Assembly: GCA_013399895.1 (NCBI GenBank)
Contig: VXBA01003820.1
Coordinates: 62,418 to 126,417, forward strand
Source: Serilophus lunatus
Taxonomy: Eukaryota; Chordata; Aves; Passeriformes; Eurylaimidae
Direction: 5' to 3'
DNA: 64,000 nt
The translations under genes were made by a program, and so were the position numbers. The notes beneath the pieces are model-generated. The model was not told the DNA's origin and ran no database searches. It worked only from the letters and a program-made list of their open reading frames with translations. This document shows positions 49,254-62,800 of the stretch, piece after piece (the first letter of the stretch is position 1; every line of letters starts with the position of its first letter).

Positions 49254-51151
49254 GGTTGGAGGAGGGTTACCTACGATATAGTCACATTGTCCTGAAGGAG
49301 TGGAGAACGGTGATTCAAGAATAAAAACAAAAAAAACCTCAAGATAGGTTAGTGATGAAGTTTTAAGAAAAAAAAAAAAAAAGAAGGAAGAAAGAGCAGC
49401 AATTTTGCACTGACTGGATTGCCTCATCCATCTGGATTTCAGATGATCATCTGAGTGGCCAGATGTCAAAGACACAAGCGCTCTAGAAAAATTCTTATGG
49501 GGATACAAAATGAATTTCAAACCTCTTAATCTTAAAAGCCCTCAAACTCTGCTGCTTTTTATTTTCCTTATCCAGGTGTGTTTTTAATGCATTGGTTGCT
49601 CAGAAGTGTCAGATGCAATCCTGAGAAACCAAACTGATTTTTAAATATATTTGTTTCTTATTCTGGCCTTTGGACAGAGATGAAGCTACTCTTTTCTTTG
49701 GAACTTTGGAAGCTTGTGTTTCACAGGCGTTTTCCTTGCCATATCCTATAATGAAGCATGTATTGTATTGTGTTTTTTTCTTAAATGTTTCTGAAGCTGA
49801 ACTTAACTGGCACATTTGGTAACATGGTTGATGTATGCTGTGGTATAAGTAAACAGCTGCATGTGTGCATGCAAAACGGAAATAGTCACATTGGTGATGC
49901 TTGCCTTTCTCTGTGTGACAGTGATGTAGCTGTTTTTGTGAAAGCTTTGTCATCTGAAAGTGTTTACATCAGTCACTGGAAGTTTCTCTGTGCTGCCTTA
50001 CATTTGATTTGCTGTTTGGAGTATACTCTTCCATTTCTGAAATAAAGTATTTGGAGTTTTGTGAATGCTGACAGAACATTGATTAATTAGTGAAGGCATT
50101 AACAGTTTTTAAGAAAGGTGAGGTCCAGCTAGCTGTGATAAAATTATAGTTCTGCTGATTAAACTGATTCCTGGAAATGATAAATTATAAAAGTGTTTAA
50201 ACACACGACCTTTTCATCTATGCCCCCTTCTTAGATGGCCTTCAAGCAATAGGAAAACATCTTAGCTAGGGTAGGTCTTTTTTCTGTATCCCTTTGCTTG
50301 CACAGGTTGCCATATTGAAGCAAACAGCCTTGAATTTTTGTTAGCTTTCATCTTGTGGATCGCTGTCAGGAGTGCAAAAGGAGCCATAAAATCAGACTTC
50401 CTGTGCTTTGCATGTCCTCTCCCCAGGCACTAGCAGCACCATGAGGTACAAGTAAGTAAAGAAGCAGGTCCCCAGGGGCCCCCTTGTTTGAATAAGGGCA
50501 TGCAGGTTTGAGACCTGTGTTCTCTGTCAAGCTGATTAGAGCCCAGAGGTAAAGCTACCCTGCATCTAAGTATTTAGCTTATGAAATCTGATTTAAAGGG
50601 CCATGCAACTTCTGAAAGTGGGATGAATTTTCTGCAGCTCTTTCCAAAGTTGTGGTCTGCTTTCAAGTCCTCAATTAATTCTTGTGTGTAGGCTGAAGGA
50701 AGCTGAAGTCAGGGTGGGCCTCTGACTCTGCAGGGAATACACTAGGCTCTTACTCTTTGAATTGATGCGGGAATCCTGGCTAACTACTTGACCATTCCAG
50801 TCCTGCAAAACACTTGGAAGCAAATGCAGTTCACAGCGGAGTGCACACAAAAACCCTGGCATAAGATGGGAAGGTTCCTCTTATTTTGCAGGCTGGTTGC
50901 TGTAGAAACGTGTAACAAAGAACAGCCTTCCTCTTCTGGTATAATTGTGCAGCCCCTTTTCTATATGTCTGACACCTGTCTGAATAAGAGTGATTAGAGC
51001 TGAATAATGTTCCTACTCCTGGCCACTGAAGATGTGGTTCATGTGCTAAAAGAAACCTGTGCAAGTGAAGAAGTAAAATTGTCTATGTTGTTTGCTACTG
51101 CATTTTAAGATTTTGTAAAACATGTTTTTTCACAATGTGAAATCGAAGGTC

Positions 51152-51157
51152 AATAAA
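51152..51157 (+). terminator. ENC1: Candidate ENC1 distal polyadenylation signal
   Basis: AATAAA in TCAATAAATTATTAG, followed within 30 bases by T-rich and TGTTG sequence. An upstream alternative AATAAA sits at 50041-50046. Confidence 0.4.
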
Positions 51158-51179
51158 TTATTAGAGATTTCCTCTCCAT

Positions 51180-53253
51180 AGAAAGTTAATTTCAAATGTT
51201 GTCTCTTTCTCGCCTCCTTCCTTACCCCTGAGTGCTTTGAATCCCTGATAATGTCCTTTTTATGTCCTCTTAAAAAAAGCAGAGAAACAACATGCAATTA
51301 AATGCTTTGGTCTAAGCTTCTGCTTCAGTTGCCTTTTCTTCCCTTTGTTCTGTTCTGCTGCAGTTACTATGATCTCTATCTCAAAGTTCAGCAGTTAAAA
51401 CTCCAAGAGCCTCAAAACATTTAAGAACAGGAAATGCAAGTTTGTTGGTGCTTGCAGTACAGTTTAGTTAGTGCCTGATAACACTTGGAAGTGAAATTAG
51501 GGATCTTGAATCCTTCCTAATTATTCTCAAAGTAAAAAATGCTGGCTGTGTATGAAACATTCCAGTTACTGTGTGTATTGCATACATATAGCCAAGGTCT
51601 TTGAGCTTTTGTATTTTCATGTTTAGGGGTGGTGACACTGTGTGTGTGTCTTTAATAGTGTTGTTTTCCTACATTTGCTTACCACCTCTCTGGCCTTAAA
51701 GCATTGCTGAACACTTTCCAGATATAAAATAACATCATGCATTTATGCAGACACTCTGGAGGTTCAGTTCTGTTCTGATCTGCTAAGAACTGACATGTTT
51801 GTCCTGCCTAGAAGAGGATTTTCCTCAAGTGCGTATCCATCACTTTGGAGCAAAAAACCCCCTTGCTTGGGGTTGTTTCACTACCTACCATCTGATCCCT
51901 TTGCCTCTACAGATCTGAAAGAGGAAGTAAAGGAGAAGGGGGAACCCACAAAATCACAGCACAGTGCAATGAGGATGCTGATGCTTCAGTTGCCATCACT
52001 GGCCTGTGCAACATGACTTGTGTAACGCAGCACTGTGCTCTGGCCCTTGAAATGGCATTGTCATGCTTATTTAACAGAGATCGAGAGATGCAAAGTGATA
52101 GGAGGAAGTATTGCTGTCTGCAAGAATTAAGTTTTCTGATATCTAATCTACCTCCATTATAACTCCTGCAGCTGTCCCAAGAAAGTCATAGGTTTCTTCA
52201 TGGTGTTCATTTACCTAAAAGAGTTTGGGCTATGTTATTAAGTGACCTCCAGATGTTGGCACTGCTTGATTAACCCGTGTTTGAGATGTTTGTCATCAGT
52301 TTTGTCTGGGGGAGTGAAGCACTTAGAGAATCTTTAAATATGAAGGATTCTGTAAGAAATCAGCCTTCCCACAGAACAGGGTAAGGTTAAGTCAGTTTCA
52401 GTGCTCATTGCGAGCTCTTTAGTGGAAGTAATCCAGGTTGGTTTTTTATTTTGATTTTGCCAGGGCCTGGTATGCCTACAGTAGTACTGGGCATGAACAA
52501 ACTCCTCTAGAGTAACTCACTGGTGTCATTTTAGGACACTGGATTACTTATTGAATCTGGTCATAGATTCAAACTCCTTTGCTTGGAAGTCTTCAAAGTC
52601 TTTTCATAGAGGGGGGCTGATATTTGTGGTGAGAATGTAAAAAGATCATTACATTAAGATCTAAAACAACTGATAATCTGGAAAAGATGTGCAAGGCATT
52701 GGCTCTATTCATGGTAAGTATAAAAGCTAAATGCCTTGAATGATTAGAAAGGAATGAGTTTGTTAAGCATTGAGTATGGCTTCATCAGGCATACTAGGGT
52801 GATCAGCTCTTACCTGAGAATGTCTCAATGGCCCTCCATCCTAGTAGATTGAATATGCCTGGAAAGTGTCTCTTGCACGGAGGCCAGCTGGCATGAAACA
52901 GCCTTGGGCTCTTCAAGTAGCCCCTTGTCCTGGCAAGAAAGGGGGTCTATATGCAAGTTGCTTGAGGTGGTTGCTGGAGTGCTGTGACCCCTGAATCCTG
53001 CCTAGGAATACTCCATAGAAATGCAAGTTTGCATAGGCTGAAACTATGTTAGAGCTGCTCAAAATATTTAGAAAACTGGCTATCTGTTCTCTGCCTGGGA
53101 ACACTCCTGAGTGCAGTTTGACGTGTTTGCTGTTGTCTCAGCTGGGACATGTGAGTAACATCATGTTTAGGTCCTTGATAACTGAGTGGATATTGTCTGA
53201 CTCAGCATCAAGGACTTAATTGTTGTTGAAGGTGGAGGGAGGAATGCTGTTCC
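51180..53253. other. Spacer downstream of ENC1
   Basis: 2.1 kb with no gene, RNA or repeat that I recognise. Confidence 0.6.
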
Positions 53254-53258
53254 TGAGT
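53254..53258. repeat. Target-site duplication, left (CTGAG)
   Basis: Five bases directly before the LTR TG end, repeated at 54386-54390. Confidence 0.9.
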
Positions 53259-54385
53259 GTAGCCGTTTGAAAAACAAGTCTTTTGAAGGGGGTTGTAAGA
53301 GAGAAACCCCACTTACCTGATTAAAATTCAATTTTCCTCAAAAAGCCGTTTCGGGGAGGGGGGGTTGCCTCGGCCAGGATGGAGTGGGACCTGTGCCGGT
53401 CCTGGTGCCCCCGAGGCCGGGGCCGGCCGGCAACAGCTCCTTGTTTACCAGGGCCAGGCGGCGGATTCTAGCCCCCCTGTCCCCGCTGCTCCTGGGAGCA
53501 CGGGGGCTGGGCAGCGGCTTATCGCCGGCCGTCGCCGTGCATGAGCCCGAGGCCGTCTTGTGCAGCGTAACCCAGACAGCTTCTGTTCCTGCCCATTGTC
53601 GCCCTTTCCCTGCGAAGTGTGCGGCCGGGGATCATCCCTTCCCACACGGGCATGGCAGCTTCCCAGGGAGAGTGGCGGCCTGGGGGCACAACTGCAGGGA
53701 AGCCCCGGTGTCCCTCCGGGGTGGCGGCTTCACCCCCACCCCGGGGAGAGCAGGTGGCGGCCCGCAGCCCCGTGCCAGCCTGGCCAGGAATCTCAGCACC
53801 ACGGCTGCTGATGGACAGCGATAGAGAGCCGGCCCTGGCTCCGTCTTGGCGCTGTGGCATCTCTGAGGTGCAGCTGCCATGAGAACAAAGATGGCGCCTG
53901 ACGACTGAACTCATGAGTTCTTCANTGGGAGAAGCATCACAGCCCCGGTGTCCAGCGCCTGCAGACCCCCGGCGGGATTCCACCCGTTCCTCTCACGCCA
54001 GGAGCCATTTGGCTAGCAAGTATTCTTCGGACAAGGGAGAGAGGGAGGTGGCTTTCACCTGTGTTTGTGTTTTTCAGAGGCTGAAGGGCCGGAGGTGCTT
54101 CCAGAGAGAGAAAAGGGAGAGACACCCTTTCCTACCCTTCCTCCCTGCCCATTTCAACTAGTCATCTGACTGAAGGGAACAGTTCCCTTCCCTTTTGTTC
54201 TTTTTTCTCCCTTGTGTGTTGGGGGGTCCCTCAATGTAATTCTGGGGTGTCCTGTGGGTTACCTTACCTCTCTAATTTAATTCCTTATAATAAACTGTTC
54301 TCCTGCTGACCATTCTATTCAGTTTTTCCATCACCTTTATTGAACCTGCCCGCCCCGAATGCTAAAAAGCAGTCAAACCACAACA
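53259..54385 (+). mobile_element. Solo LTR of an endogenous retrovirus (copy 2)
   Basis: 1127 bases with TG...CA ends (TGTAGCCGTTTG ... AAACCACAACA) and a perfect 5-bp target duplication CTGAG (53254-53258 and 54386-54390). Its start (CCCACTTACCTGATTAAAAT, CAAAAAGCC) and end (ATAATAAACTGTTCTCCTGC, CATCACCTTTATTGAACCTG) match copy 1 at 16652-17775, in opposite orientation; the GC-rich middles are more diverged. AATAAA within the shared block is the likely viral polyadenylation signal. GC-rich core gives chance open frames up to 154 codons; none is viral protein that I can recognise. One N at 53925. No internal proviral genes adjoin it. Confidence 0.93.
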
Positions 54386-54390
54386 CTGAG
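54386..54390. repeat. Target-site duplication, right (CTGAG)
   Basis: Five bases directly after the LTR CA end, identical to the left flank. Confidence 0.9.
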
Positions 54391-57300
54391 TGACTTGAAC
54401 ATTTGTAAGTGGGAAAGATGGGTCCAAAAGAGGTGGTCATTCAGATGCAATGACAATGAAGCTTTGGAAATAGTAGAGGGCAGGAGTGTCTACACATAGG
54501 TGAAGGATGTTTGGTGTGCCCAAAGACAGGAGGTGGCAGTGCCCTGTGGGCTTTGCAGCAGCTGTTTGGTGACTTCTGGTTTCAAAAACAGAAAATGAAG
54601 CAGAGCTCTGTCAGAGACACAGCACAAGTGTGCACATGGGAATGTGTATGTGTATCCATACCCCTGGTTGGCAAACCTTGAATATGACAAGTTACTTTTG
54701 TTGTAAAGGATCACTAGTCCCCTGCTGTACCGGCATTGCCTCACTTTTGGCCCTTACACCTGCATAATTAGCTTCCTTCCACAGTGAAATGCTGTCATTG
54801 AAATAGTGACCTGGTCTACCATCTGCATGTGTGTATGATTATAAACTGTGTAGAAACATAAATATCATAGGAAAATTGTATGTTTATTCAAATTTTTAGA
54901 TTTGTGTGTATGTGTGGCATGAAGCCAAGAACTCCCTCAGTGGTAACACATGCACATGCACAATGGGACCATCTGTCCTATATGTGCCTTTAATAATGGT
55001 CTGTGAATTTTCAAGTGTCACTGTTTGTTAGAAACTCTACATTTAAATATGAGAATTGCCCTTAAAAAAATTGTACATGTGGTGTGACTGGGAATTAAAA
55101 TGAGTGGTTAAATAAATTAAAAATATCTTTCATAATCATGTTTAGGCAATGCTTCTGGCCTGACACTGGTCTGAAAGTCTCAGGAAATCAAACTAGACAA
55201 TGTGTACTTTTTTTGTGTGTCTGTATCTAGTTACCCGAGAAACCATAATCTTTATCTCTGAAGCAATGGGGAGCTGTGAAGGAGGCAAAGGCATGGGAGT
55301 TTCTGCCAGGATCCCTCCTAATCCTTCTCTTATGTTATCAGACATTTAGTAAATTACTTAACGCTTGGTATTAGATGAAGTTCATTAGATATTCTGTAAT
55401 CACTCTGGAATTTGTGGATCATAGTCTGCTCTGATTCAGAGGTAAAGCTCAAGGTTGACTGGCTCATATAAACATATAATTGCAATTAAGTAACACAGAG
55501 TCTCAAATGCGAACTAAGACTGGACAAATTCAATACACCTCATCACATTTCATCCCAACGACAGGTTCATTAGGGAGCAAAAATATTTAGTCCCAGCCTC
55601 AGTGTAGGAAGCTGGGGCACGGGCGATTTGTCAAAGGATGCAACAGGAGCCATAGTAGAGCCTGCTTAGGTCTCCCAACACTTTCTCCTAGAGGCATTGT
55701 GTGCACTGCAGCAATCAACAAGATGTCAGGCAGCTTTGCGAGACTGGCTGTGAAAACTTGCCATGTCATTCATGTTAATTGGCTTGAGAATAGGTTAAGC
55801 TGTTTACAGAGATACTGTCCCAAAACTAACAGAACTAGGGCTAAAAGAAATAGAAAGGACTTGCCATAAGATAGAAACAAGCAAACTGGCTTTTTACATA
55901 GGAGTAAGTGACAATAATTCTTTCAGGCAGATGGTTACTCTTTAACTAAAGAGTGCTTATAGGAAACAGACAGGTTTAGGGATCTGCTGGTAGCAGAGTA
56001 TTTACACAGATTCAAAATGTTATCCTTCTCCTTGGCATGCCTCCCAGTATGGAGGGGTACTGAGCAAAAGAAAGATACATGTTAGATTTTTTTATCTTAC
56101 AGGCAATAGACTGTCTTTTCCAGTCCAAGAATAGAAACATCTTGTCTTACAAGTGCTGGAAAGAGTTTTAAAGCCTGGGGATCCCTATAAAGGGGCTGGC
56201 TGGAGTGGCCTGGCCCATGGTCTGAAAAGGAGCTATGTGAGAGAAGATCAGTGGGTTGGCGGATGTGTCCCTGGATACACAAAGTAGTGGTCTAGCATTC
56301 ATTATCATGCCAACATATCTCTTAATTTCTTTCACCCCATCTTTGCTCTTCCTGTCCATACCTGTGCAAACACCTCATAGGCTCGTTGCCCCAGCCCTTA
56401 CAGTTAGACGGGAAACAGTGAAATTTGCAGAATTAGGATGAAAGAAGGTGAAAAGATTTTAAAGGCATTTGCATATTACTGCTGCATATGGTCTAGGAGC
56501 TATATATCATGACCTGATAATCCTTCAGAGGATTTTCCTTTGTCCTGTACTACCTGTGTAGCTGACCTTTAGCCCTTTCTCACACAGCTCATGAGTATTA
56601 CCTGTTTGCAACCCTGTTGGCGTAGATCTATGTTTAGCTGTTTCTCCTTAACTTGGCAAAACCCCTGAAAATACTCACGTCATAAGGTAAGACCTGATGT
56701 GTTGTGTTAGCTGGGGCTTTGCTAGCTATAAAACAGTTAGTCATCAGTGCTGATGTATGTGCTTTTCTGAGACAGCCTCTGTATGTTCTAGCAGAAATGT
56801 GCTTTCATCTTTGATCCTACAAGCAGGGGTCTGGAACAGAGGGGTGCATGCAGATGGTCTCACAAGGGACCATCTCACCCTTCTTGTGGGTGTCCAAACA
56901 CCCTCTCTGTTACTGGGTATTTTATGTCTGGATTTGTTGGCTACTTTGCATTTTCAGCAAATCAAGAAACAACTCCCTTCTCCCCACCTCTCACCCAGGT
57001 GAAAATACTACTCCTTTGGTCACAGAATAGGGAAGTCTGTCTTTCCTCACCTGATGTTTCCTGCAGGTTTGTTTTACTAGTCGTCTTGTGATGGACTTTT
57101 GGTTTGCTTGACTTTTTATACAAAAGTGGAATGTTTTTTTTTAAATATGACTTGGCATTGGCCAGGAAACCCACCTGCTCATGTCCTCTTGGCCACAGTA
57201 TTGAAGTGAGCTGGGCACTGTGGGATGAAGGGACATCTGCTTGGGTTAAAAAAAGCTGCCTGTGGGAGATGCTTTGGTTATGTGCAGGGATGGAGGCATT

Positions 57301-59150
57301 GATAACACAAAAAAAAGTTATTCTATCTGATGCTATAGTAAAGTATGAACTTATTGATCAAAACCTCTGGACATTTACAATCCATCTTGCTTTCTGGAAA
57401 GGTTAGGGCACACTTACCTCAAGCCTCTGTCTCATACTGGGTCATGTTGAGCTGCTGTTTGGCCTTTCTTACCTGAGTCTACAGGCAGAAAATGGGGAGA
57501 AATGACGTTGCTGTAATTGCTGGCCTTGGTGGACAGATGGCTCAGAACTGTTTGCAGACCCAGAAACTGAGGATGTGGCTCTAGATTCTAACTCTACACA
57601 AAGGCTCAACTACAGTTAACTATAGATGCAGCTGCCAAAAAGCTAAGACACATTTTCTTACTCTTTGCAGCTACTTTGGTCCTTGGAAGAAGAAGTAATT
57701 TATTTCTCCTGCTTTAATTGATTTCTAAGTTACAAGGAGAAGAAAAATATTTGTGGTAACCCCCTCCCTTCAAACCATTAAAAACTGTGCTATGGGCTTT
57801 ATAAATTCAGAGGCAAAGAAGCTTGCTGTTTAGGTAATTGTAGAATGAAGCTTCATAACACAAATATTTAAATAAAAAAGTATAACAGTCATTTTTCGTT
57901 TCGTTGGAATGGCAAACAATGGAAGTTTTTTTCCTCTAAAATAGACAAAACCTATTTTCTTCCTATGTTTGTTGAGCTAATCTGGTTAAAAGATGGCCTA
58001 TAAAATACCTCAGTGTTTTCCCTGTCACCTCTGATATAATGTTTACCCTGCAAGCATGTCTGTGTGTACTTAACTTCACACTGCCTGAGTACTCCTGTTG
58101 AGTTCAGTGGATTCATTCAGAGACCATAATTTTAGCATGCATCACATATAGGATTGAGGCACACACTAAAAAGAAACCATTTTGTGTTGGAGTAATGCAG
58201 AATTCTAAAATAAAGGGTTGAGGAAGAGACAAACTTGTTATTGAATCCATCAAAAACAGGGACAGAGTTTACTTCTCTCAAGGGTGCTTGAACAACACAA
58301 TAGGCAGAAAGCAATTAGGATGACTTGGAAAATCCTAATACTGCACATATAAACAATATAATTTTAATAGTTTTAAATTGTCATTGTTAGAATTTATTTA
58401 GAATTCTTTTCTCATGATGCTATAGTAGTTTCTCTATAGGATAAAATGCAGAAACGCAAGTGTTCACTTCCCAACAAGATGTCAAGAGCTGTGTTGGCAG
58501 AGAGGGGAATGTCATTTCTTTTTTCTTCTCTGAAAAAGCAGGAAGAAACTAGGTATTTCGTGATCCCCCCAGCCTAAGGCTTCATAATACTTGTGAAGAT
58601 TAGATACAAAAATCTTAAATTAATTTCCTTCTGTTCTTATGGCCATGAGAACTAGCAATCCACCCATTCCCTGGTGCTGTTGAACATCAGCACCTCCGAT
58701 GGAGATATGCTCAGTGAATATGCTGTTAGCACTGAGCATATTTTGGAATCAGGAGCATGGACTAGGGCTGCAATCAGGGGGGGCAGATGCTTGTTAACTC
58801 AGCATCCTTCCTGGATTAATCGCCTTACAAAATGTGTCAGAACAGTTTCAAGAAGTCCTGCAGTAGGCACCTGTGGCATAACTAAACCTACCTGAGGAGT
58901 TTCTTTTTGCTTTTCTGGATGTGAGAGAGTTTCCCTGAATAATGTCACTCCCAAAGCAGTCTGTGATCACTCCAAGTTACTATGTCTGCCAGCAGCTGTG
59001 GCTCAGAAAAATGCTCTGCCTCCACCTCATTTTTCACCTGAGCCTGCAGCAAGCGACAGAGGACATGCAGGACGTGAAAAATGGTGCATAGAATAATTTT
59101 TTAGTTTTATTGATATGAAGAGCTCAAGATGACTGCTTATCCAGCGTTTA
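54391..59150. other. Spacer downstream of ENC1
   Basis: 4.8 kb without a supportable gene. One perfect 12-bp inverted repeat at 58705-58741. In mammals the ENC1 downstream side is a large gene-poor interval before ARHGEF28, and this stretch looks the same. Confidence 0.55.
58705..58741. repeat. Perfect 12-bp inverted repeat (hairpin)
   Basis: ATATGCTCAGTG at 58705-58716 and CACTGAGCATAT at 58730-58741, 13-base loop; G-U/A-U pairs extend the stem by about three. Shorter than a typical microRNA precursor stem. Confidence 0.8.
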
Positions 59151-59470
59151 AACATCATACAGTCACCATATCCCAGATGGGCTGAGATTGGAAGGGGCCT
59201 CTGGAGATGGTCCAGTCCAACATCTGCCCTAGCTTCCAGCAGGGTCAGCCACAGTACGTTGCTCAGGGCCATGTACAGTCATGTTTGAGTAAATCCAAGA
59301 GTGGAAATGCTATAACCTTTCTGGACAACCTGTGCCAGTGTTTTACCACTGTCACAGTAAAACATTTTTGCCTATGTAGAGTTTGTTATTTCAGTTTGTG
59401 CCCATTGTCTCCTGTGCTGTCCCTGGGCCCTGCTCTGGAGTCTCCAGCCTTTCCCTGTCAGGTCATTGTC
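59150..59470 (-). mobile_element. CR1 LINE fragment
   Basis: Reverse-complement CR1: GATTGGAAGGGGCCTCTGGA, GATGGTCCAGTCCAACATC, CAGGGTCAGCCACAGTACG, GGACAACCTGTGCCAGTGTT, GTGCCCATTGTCTCCTG. Lacks both the terminal repeat and the 5' part; old copy. Confidence 0.88.
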
Positions 59471-59750
59471 TACACCTCTTCAATTTAGCTATGTTTTAAA
59501 AAAAGGCAAATGTTTCTCTTTTAAAAATTATCTGGTGAAATGGCATTATAGTAGTAGAAAGGAGGTTTTAGTGAAGTTTACAATGAATGTGTATGGTTTA
59601 TATAAGCTAGTAGAGGCTGGCTCTGACTCATATAACCAAGATTTGGTATTAAATTAAGAACTACATATTATCATATACCTGCTGAATTTAGAGTCTCCTG
59701 TGGAACATGCAGTATCTATCAAATTGCAAACTCCATGTATTGTGTCTTCT

Positions 59751-59809
59751 AACTGTTTGGACTTAATGATCTTAGAGGTCTTTTTCAACCTTAATGATTC
59801 TATGATTCT
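59751..59809 (+). mobile_element. Short CR1 3'-end fragment
   Basis: TTGGACTTAATGATCTTAGA, GGTCTTTTTCAACCTTAATG and ATTCTATGATTCTT: the last ~60 bases of CR1 with its ATGATTCT-type terminal repeat. It lies only ~280 bases from the opposite-strand CR1 piece. Confidence 0.9.
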
Positions 59810-59814
59810 TTCAG

Positions 59815-62800
59815 AAGGACTTTTACTTTGTGAACCCTGAATATGTTGTCCATGTATATGAGTTTCAGAGATATAATCTGCTGCTACCCCATGTAATATA
59901 TGTTTTGATAACACAATAAAGTCAAGATCAGTCTTTTTATGATAAGGTGGACACCTAAAAATCAGTATTATTTTATAGCCAGGATATATCTTTCCAGTGG
60001 ACAAGGTAGATAATCTCTGGGGTGGGACATTGAAATACATTAGAATATGTAAGGTTTGGAAGAAAGTATTTCCTGTTCTTGTCTAATAAGTGCGCTAGTA
60101 GCTAAGATCTTTTTGATAATGTAGTGCTTACAAAGAAATTAGGTAGGAAATGGATGCATGAAACAGAGCAGGACCTGTTACGTAGACCTATAGCAAAGTA
60201 CAAATCTTACTAATTGTGCATTCTTTTGGCACCGACAGTAGGTAAAGAAGGTGTTGCTGAAAAGTCTAAAATGACAGTATAAGAGGCTTTTTAAGGAGGC
60301 ATAAATTTATAAGCAAGTGAGCAAATAGTGTATTTTGTTGGACAAAGAGAGTAGAAGACATGGTTTATTCGGCAGTTCAATGTGTAGAAATGAAAAGCAA
60401 ATCTTCAAGAACGCCATCAGCCCTTATGAAAATAATTATTTCAGACCCCAAACTTCCTGTTGTGTTTCAGATCTCTGTACCTCTGCTTTGGGCTCGCTCT
60501 CAAAAAATCATATGCACATTGTTGTGCAGCTGGAGAGTGGAAACAATGATGCTCTTGGGATTTCTAAGATCAAAAGATTGTTTTTATTTAACTTGATGGT
60601 TGTAGCCAAATACCCTATATTTCTGTAGGGATCTGAAAGGAGAAGGTACTGCTCAGCTTCCACATGCTGTTAGCTAAATCATCATACCAAAGCTGCAAAA
60701 GCAGTTTGTTGTGAAGGCAGGACAGACTGCCAAATAGTTAACTGCTGTCTTACTGGTAAATTAAAAAATGGATTAGTTAACCTGCATTATTCTTGCTTAT
60801 TCTTATTGTCTTGACACTTTCAACGCTACTCCTGAGAGAAAAAAGTTGGAGGTTGCCTTGTCTGTCGCCCCTGTCCACAAGAGTTCTCTCAAACAGGTCT
60901 ATGTGGGTAAGAAGATCTTCAGAAAAGGGAGGATTTCATAGGTCCTAATGGATTGAAGATTCAAATTTATCTTCATTTCCCTTTTCCATGCATTGCAGTC
61001 ACAATTTTCCATTTATGGTTTTTGTCCCCACACAGTTTACAAAAATAATTATTTTCAAACAAAAATTTGAATATTACTTCTTTAAGATATTCACTATTCA
61101 AGAAAATACTTAAAATAGGTCTAGATATTCACTTCTTTCCTTTTGCATTAAAAAATGTGATCACAATGATATAGACCTTAGTTACAGAGGAATTAATGAG
61201 CTGTAGAGAGTTGCTAGGGCTATTTAATTGGTGCATATCCAATATTGCTTTCGTCTGATCATACACAATCTCTCTGCAGCCTTCCCAACAGGATGCCTTT
61301 TGTTAAAAAAGTTCTGCCAGAGGTGTTCAGGAACTGGAATCTCTCTGCCTCTGATGAAACAATACCAACCTCACTGGCAACATGAAATTTGGCATTTAAA
61401 TTAATTCAAAACGTGGTATTTATTAGCCTGAGAAACTAAAAAATCTCTTATACTGCTATTTCTACCCAAAATACATATTTTTTTAAAATCTACAGGAGTG
61501 TCTGCACACTGTGAAAGGTGTACCATTATATAAACCTGTATTCTCTGGTCAGGACATACTCCTGATATAAAGCCAATGAGACTCAAGTTATTGCTAAAAC
61601 TCTTACATGTACATCTGGTAGAATAAAATGAAAACTTTAATTTTGGTTAAATGAAGGATAAATGGATGAAAGCAACAGACTGTTCTAACATATAATCTCT
61701 GAAGAATAAGAAGTTGTCTTTCCCATCTGGAGGCAATCATCACTCTACATTTTAATTAAATTATCTTGTTTGTGTCATACTGTTGTCTATAAATATTACT
61801 TGCCGAAGATGTTAGAGGGAACACATCTCAGGTATTTCTGCCACTATCTGAGGAGATATGGGTTACTTGGGAAAAACTAAAGCTGAATGTGGCTGGGAAC
61901 TAAAATTCAGAGTTTAAGAGGCCCTCCCAAGAATTTACAACTAGTGAGATGGACAGCTAAGTTCAAAGGTCACAAAAGCTGAAAAAAACCTTTTCCTTTG
62001 CTTTGGACCTGTATGTTTTGAAGGCAATTTTCTGAAATAATGTTCATAAATTTCCCTCTTTTTCTAAGACAGGAAATTTTTCTTTGCCTGATGCCTCGTG
62101 TATGTTCTTCCTAAACACTGAAGATGTGCTTGTGTTTTGTGTTCAGTTCTTGATAAAGCAATGAAGAGTCTGGGCTGAATTGTTGTTACTGCATGACTGT
62201 ACCTGCTGTCAGCAAGGAGATCGGGCTGTATGTGGTTGAAGACATTATGGTCTTGTGCAGGGGGGATGGATGCTCTGTAACCTCTCTGTGCTCGGCCCTT
62301 TGAATAAGGGAAGGATGAAGTTTCATAACTCTTTCATTATAGAAAGGTAATGGGGAACTGTGACGTGCTCCAAAGGGGCTTTTTTAGTCCACATACTGCT
62401 GGGAAACATACTCTTTTGGAGAATTTGGGAGCAAAGCAAAAAAGCTGCTTGTTTCTCAGGGGAGAAAAAAAAGTCTGAGAAAGTAGTGGGATGAGGAAAT
62501 GTTCATGAAAGGTGGCTTTTGTCAGCAACTTTCACCTCTTGATTGATACTGGGCGTTGGAGTGACTTAGACAAACAGAGCAAGCTGCACGACATTGCACT
62601 TTGCTGACTTTAATCACAGTAGGGTTTGTCTTTTGCAGTTTGTGATCAGTTTTTGATCAGTGAATTGAAGCAGACTGCTCTTGTTGAAAAGTATGCAATG
62701 AAGAGGTAAAAGCATCCCATTGCAAGAACAGAACCTGACAATCAATCAATATCTGTAAGTCAGTAATATTTAAAAGAATGTAAATTTGCTCTGGAAGAAA

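Larger units (their letters stand above)
48071..51175 (+). other. ENC1: ENC1 3' UTR exon (probable; 3' end approximate)
   Basis: Starts after TTTCTCTCTCCTTTCTCTCC ... CTTTTAG. Candidate ends are AATAAA at 50041-50046 and, giving a ~3.1-kb exon like the long mammalian ENC1 3' UTR, CAATAAATTA at 51151-51160. Contains an AU-rich element (49236-49253) and an A-rich tract near 49366-49382. Small open frames here (49609-49953 minus, 49785-50045 plus) have no recognisable product. Confidence 0.55.

Noticed and set aside
53519..53983. 154-codon and several overlapping open frames, both strands
   Set aside because: They lie entirely in the GC-rich core of solo LTR copy 2, overlap in many frames and resemble no retroviral or cellular protein.
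59654..60040. 128-codon minus-strand open frame
   Set aside because: Begins beyond and reads back through a CR1 fragment; no known family.
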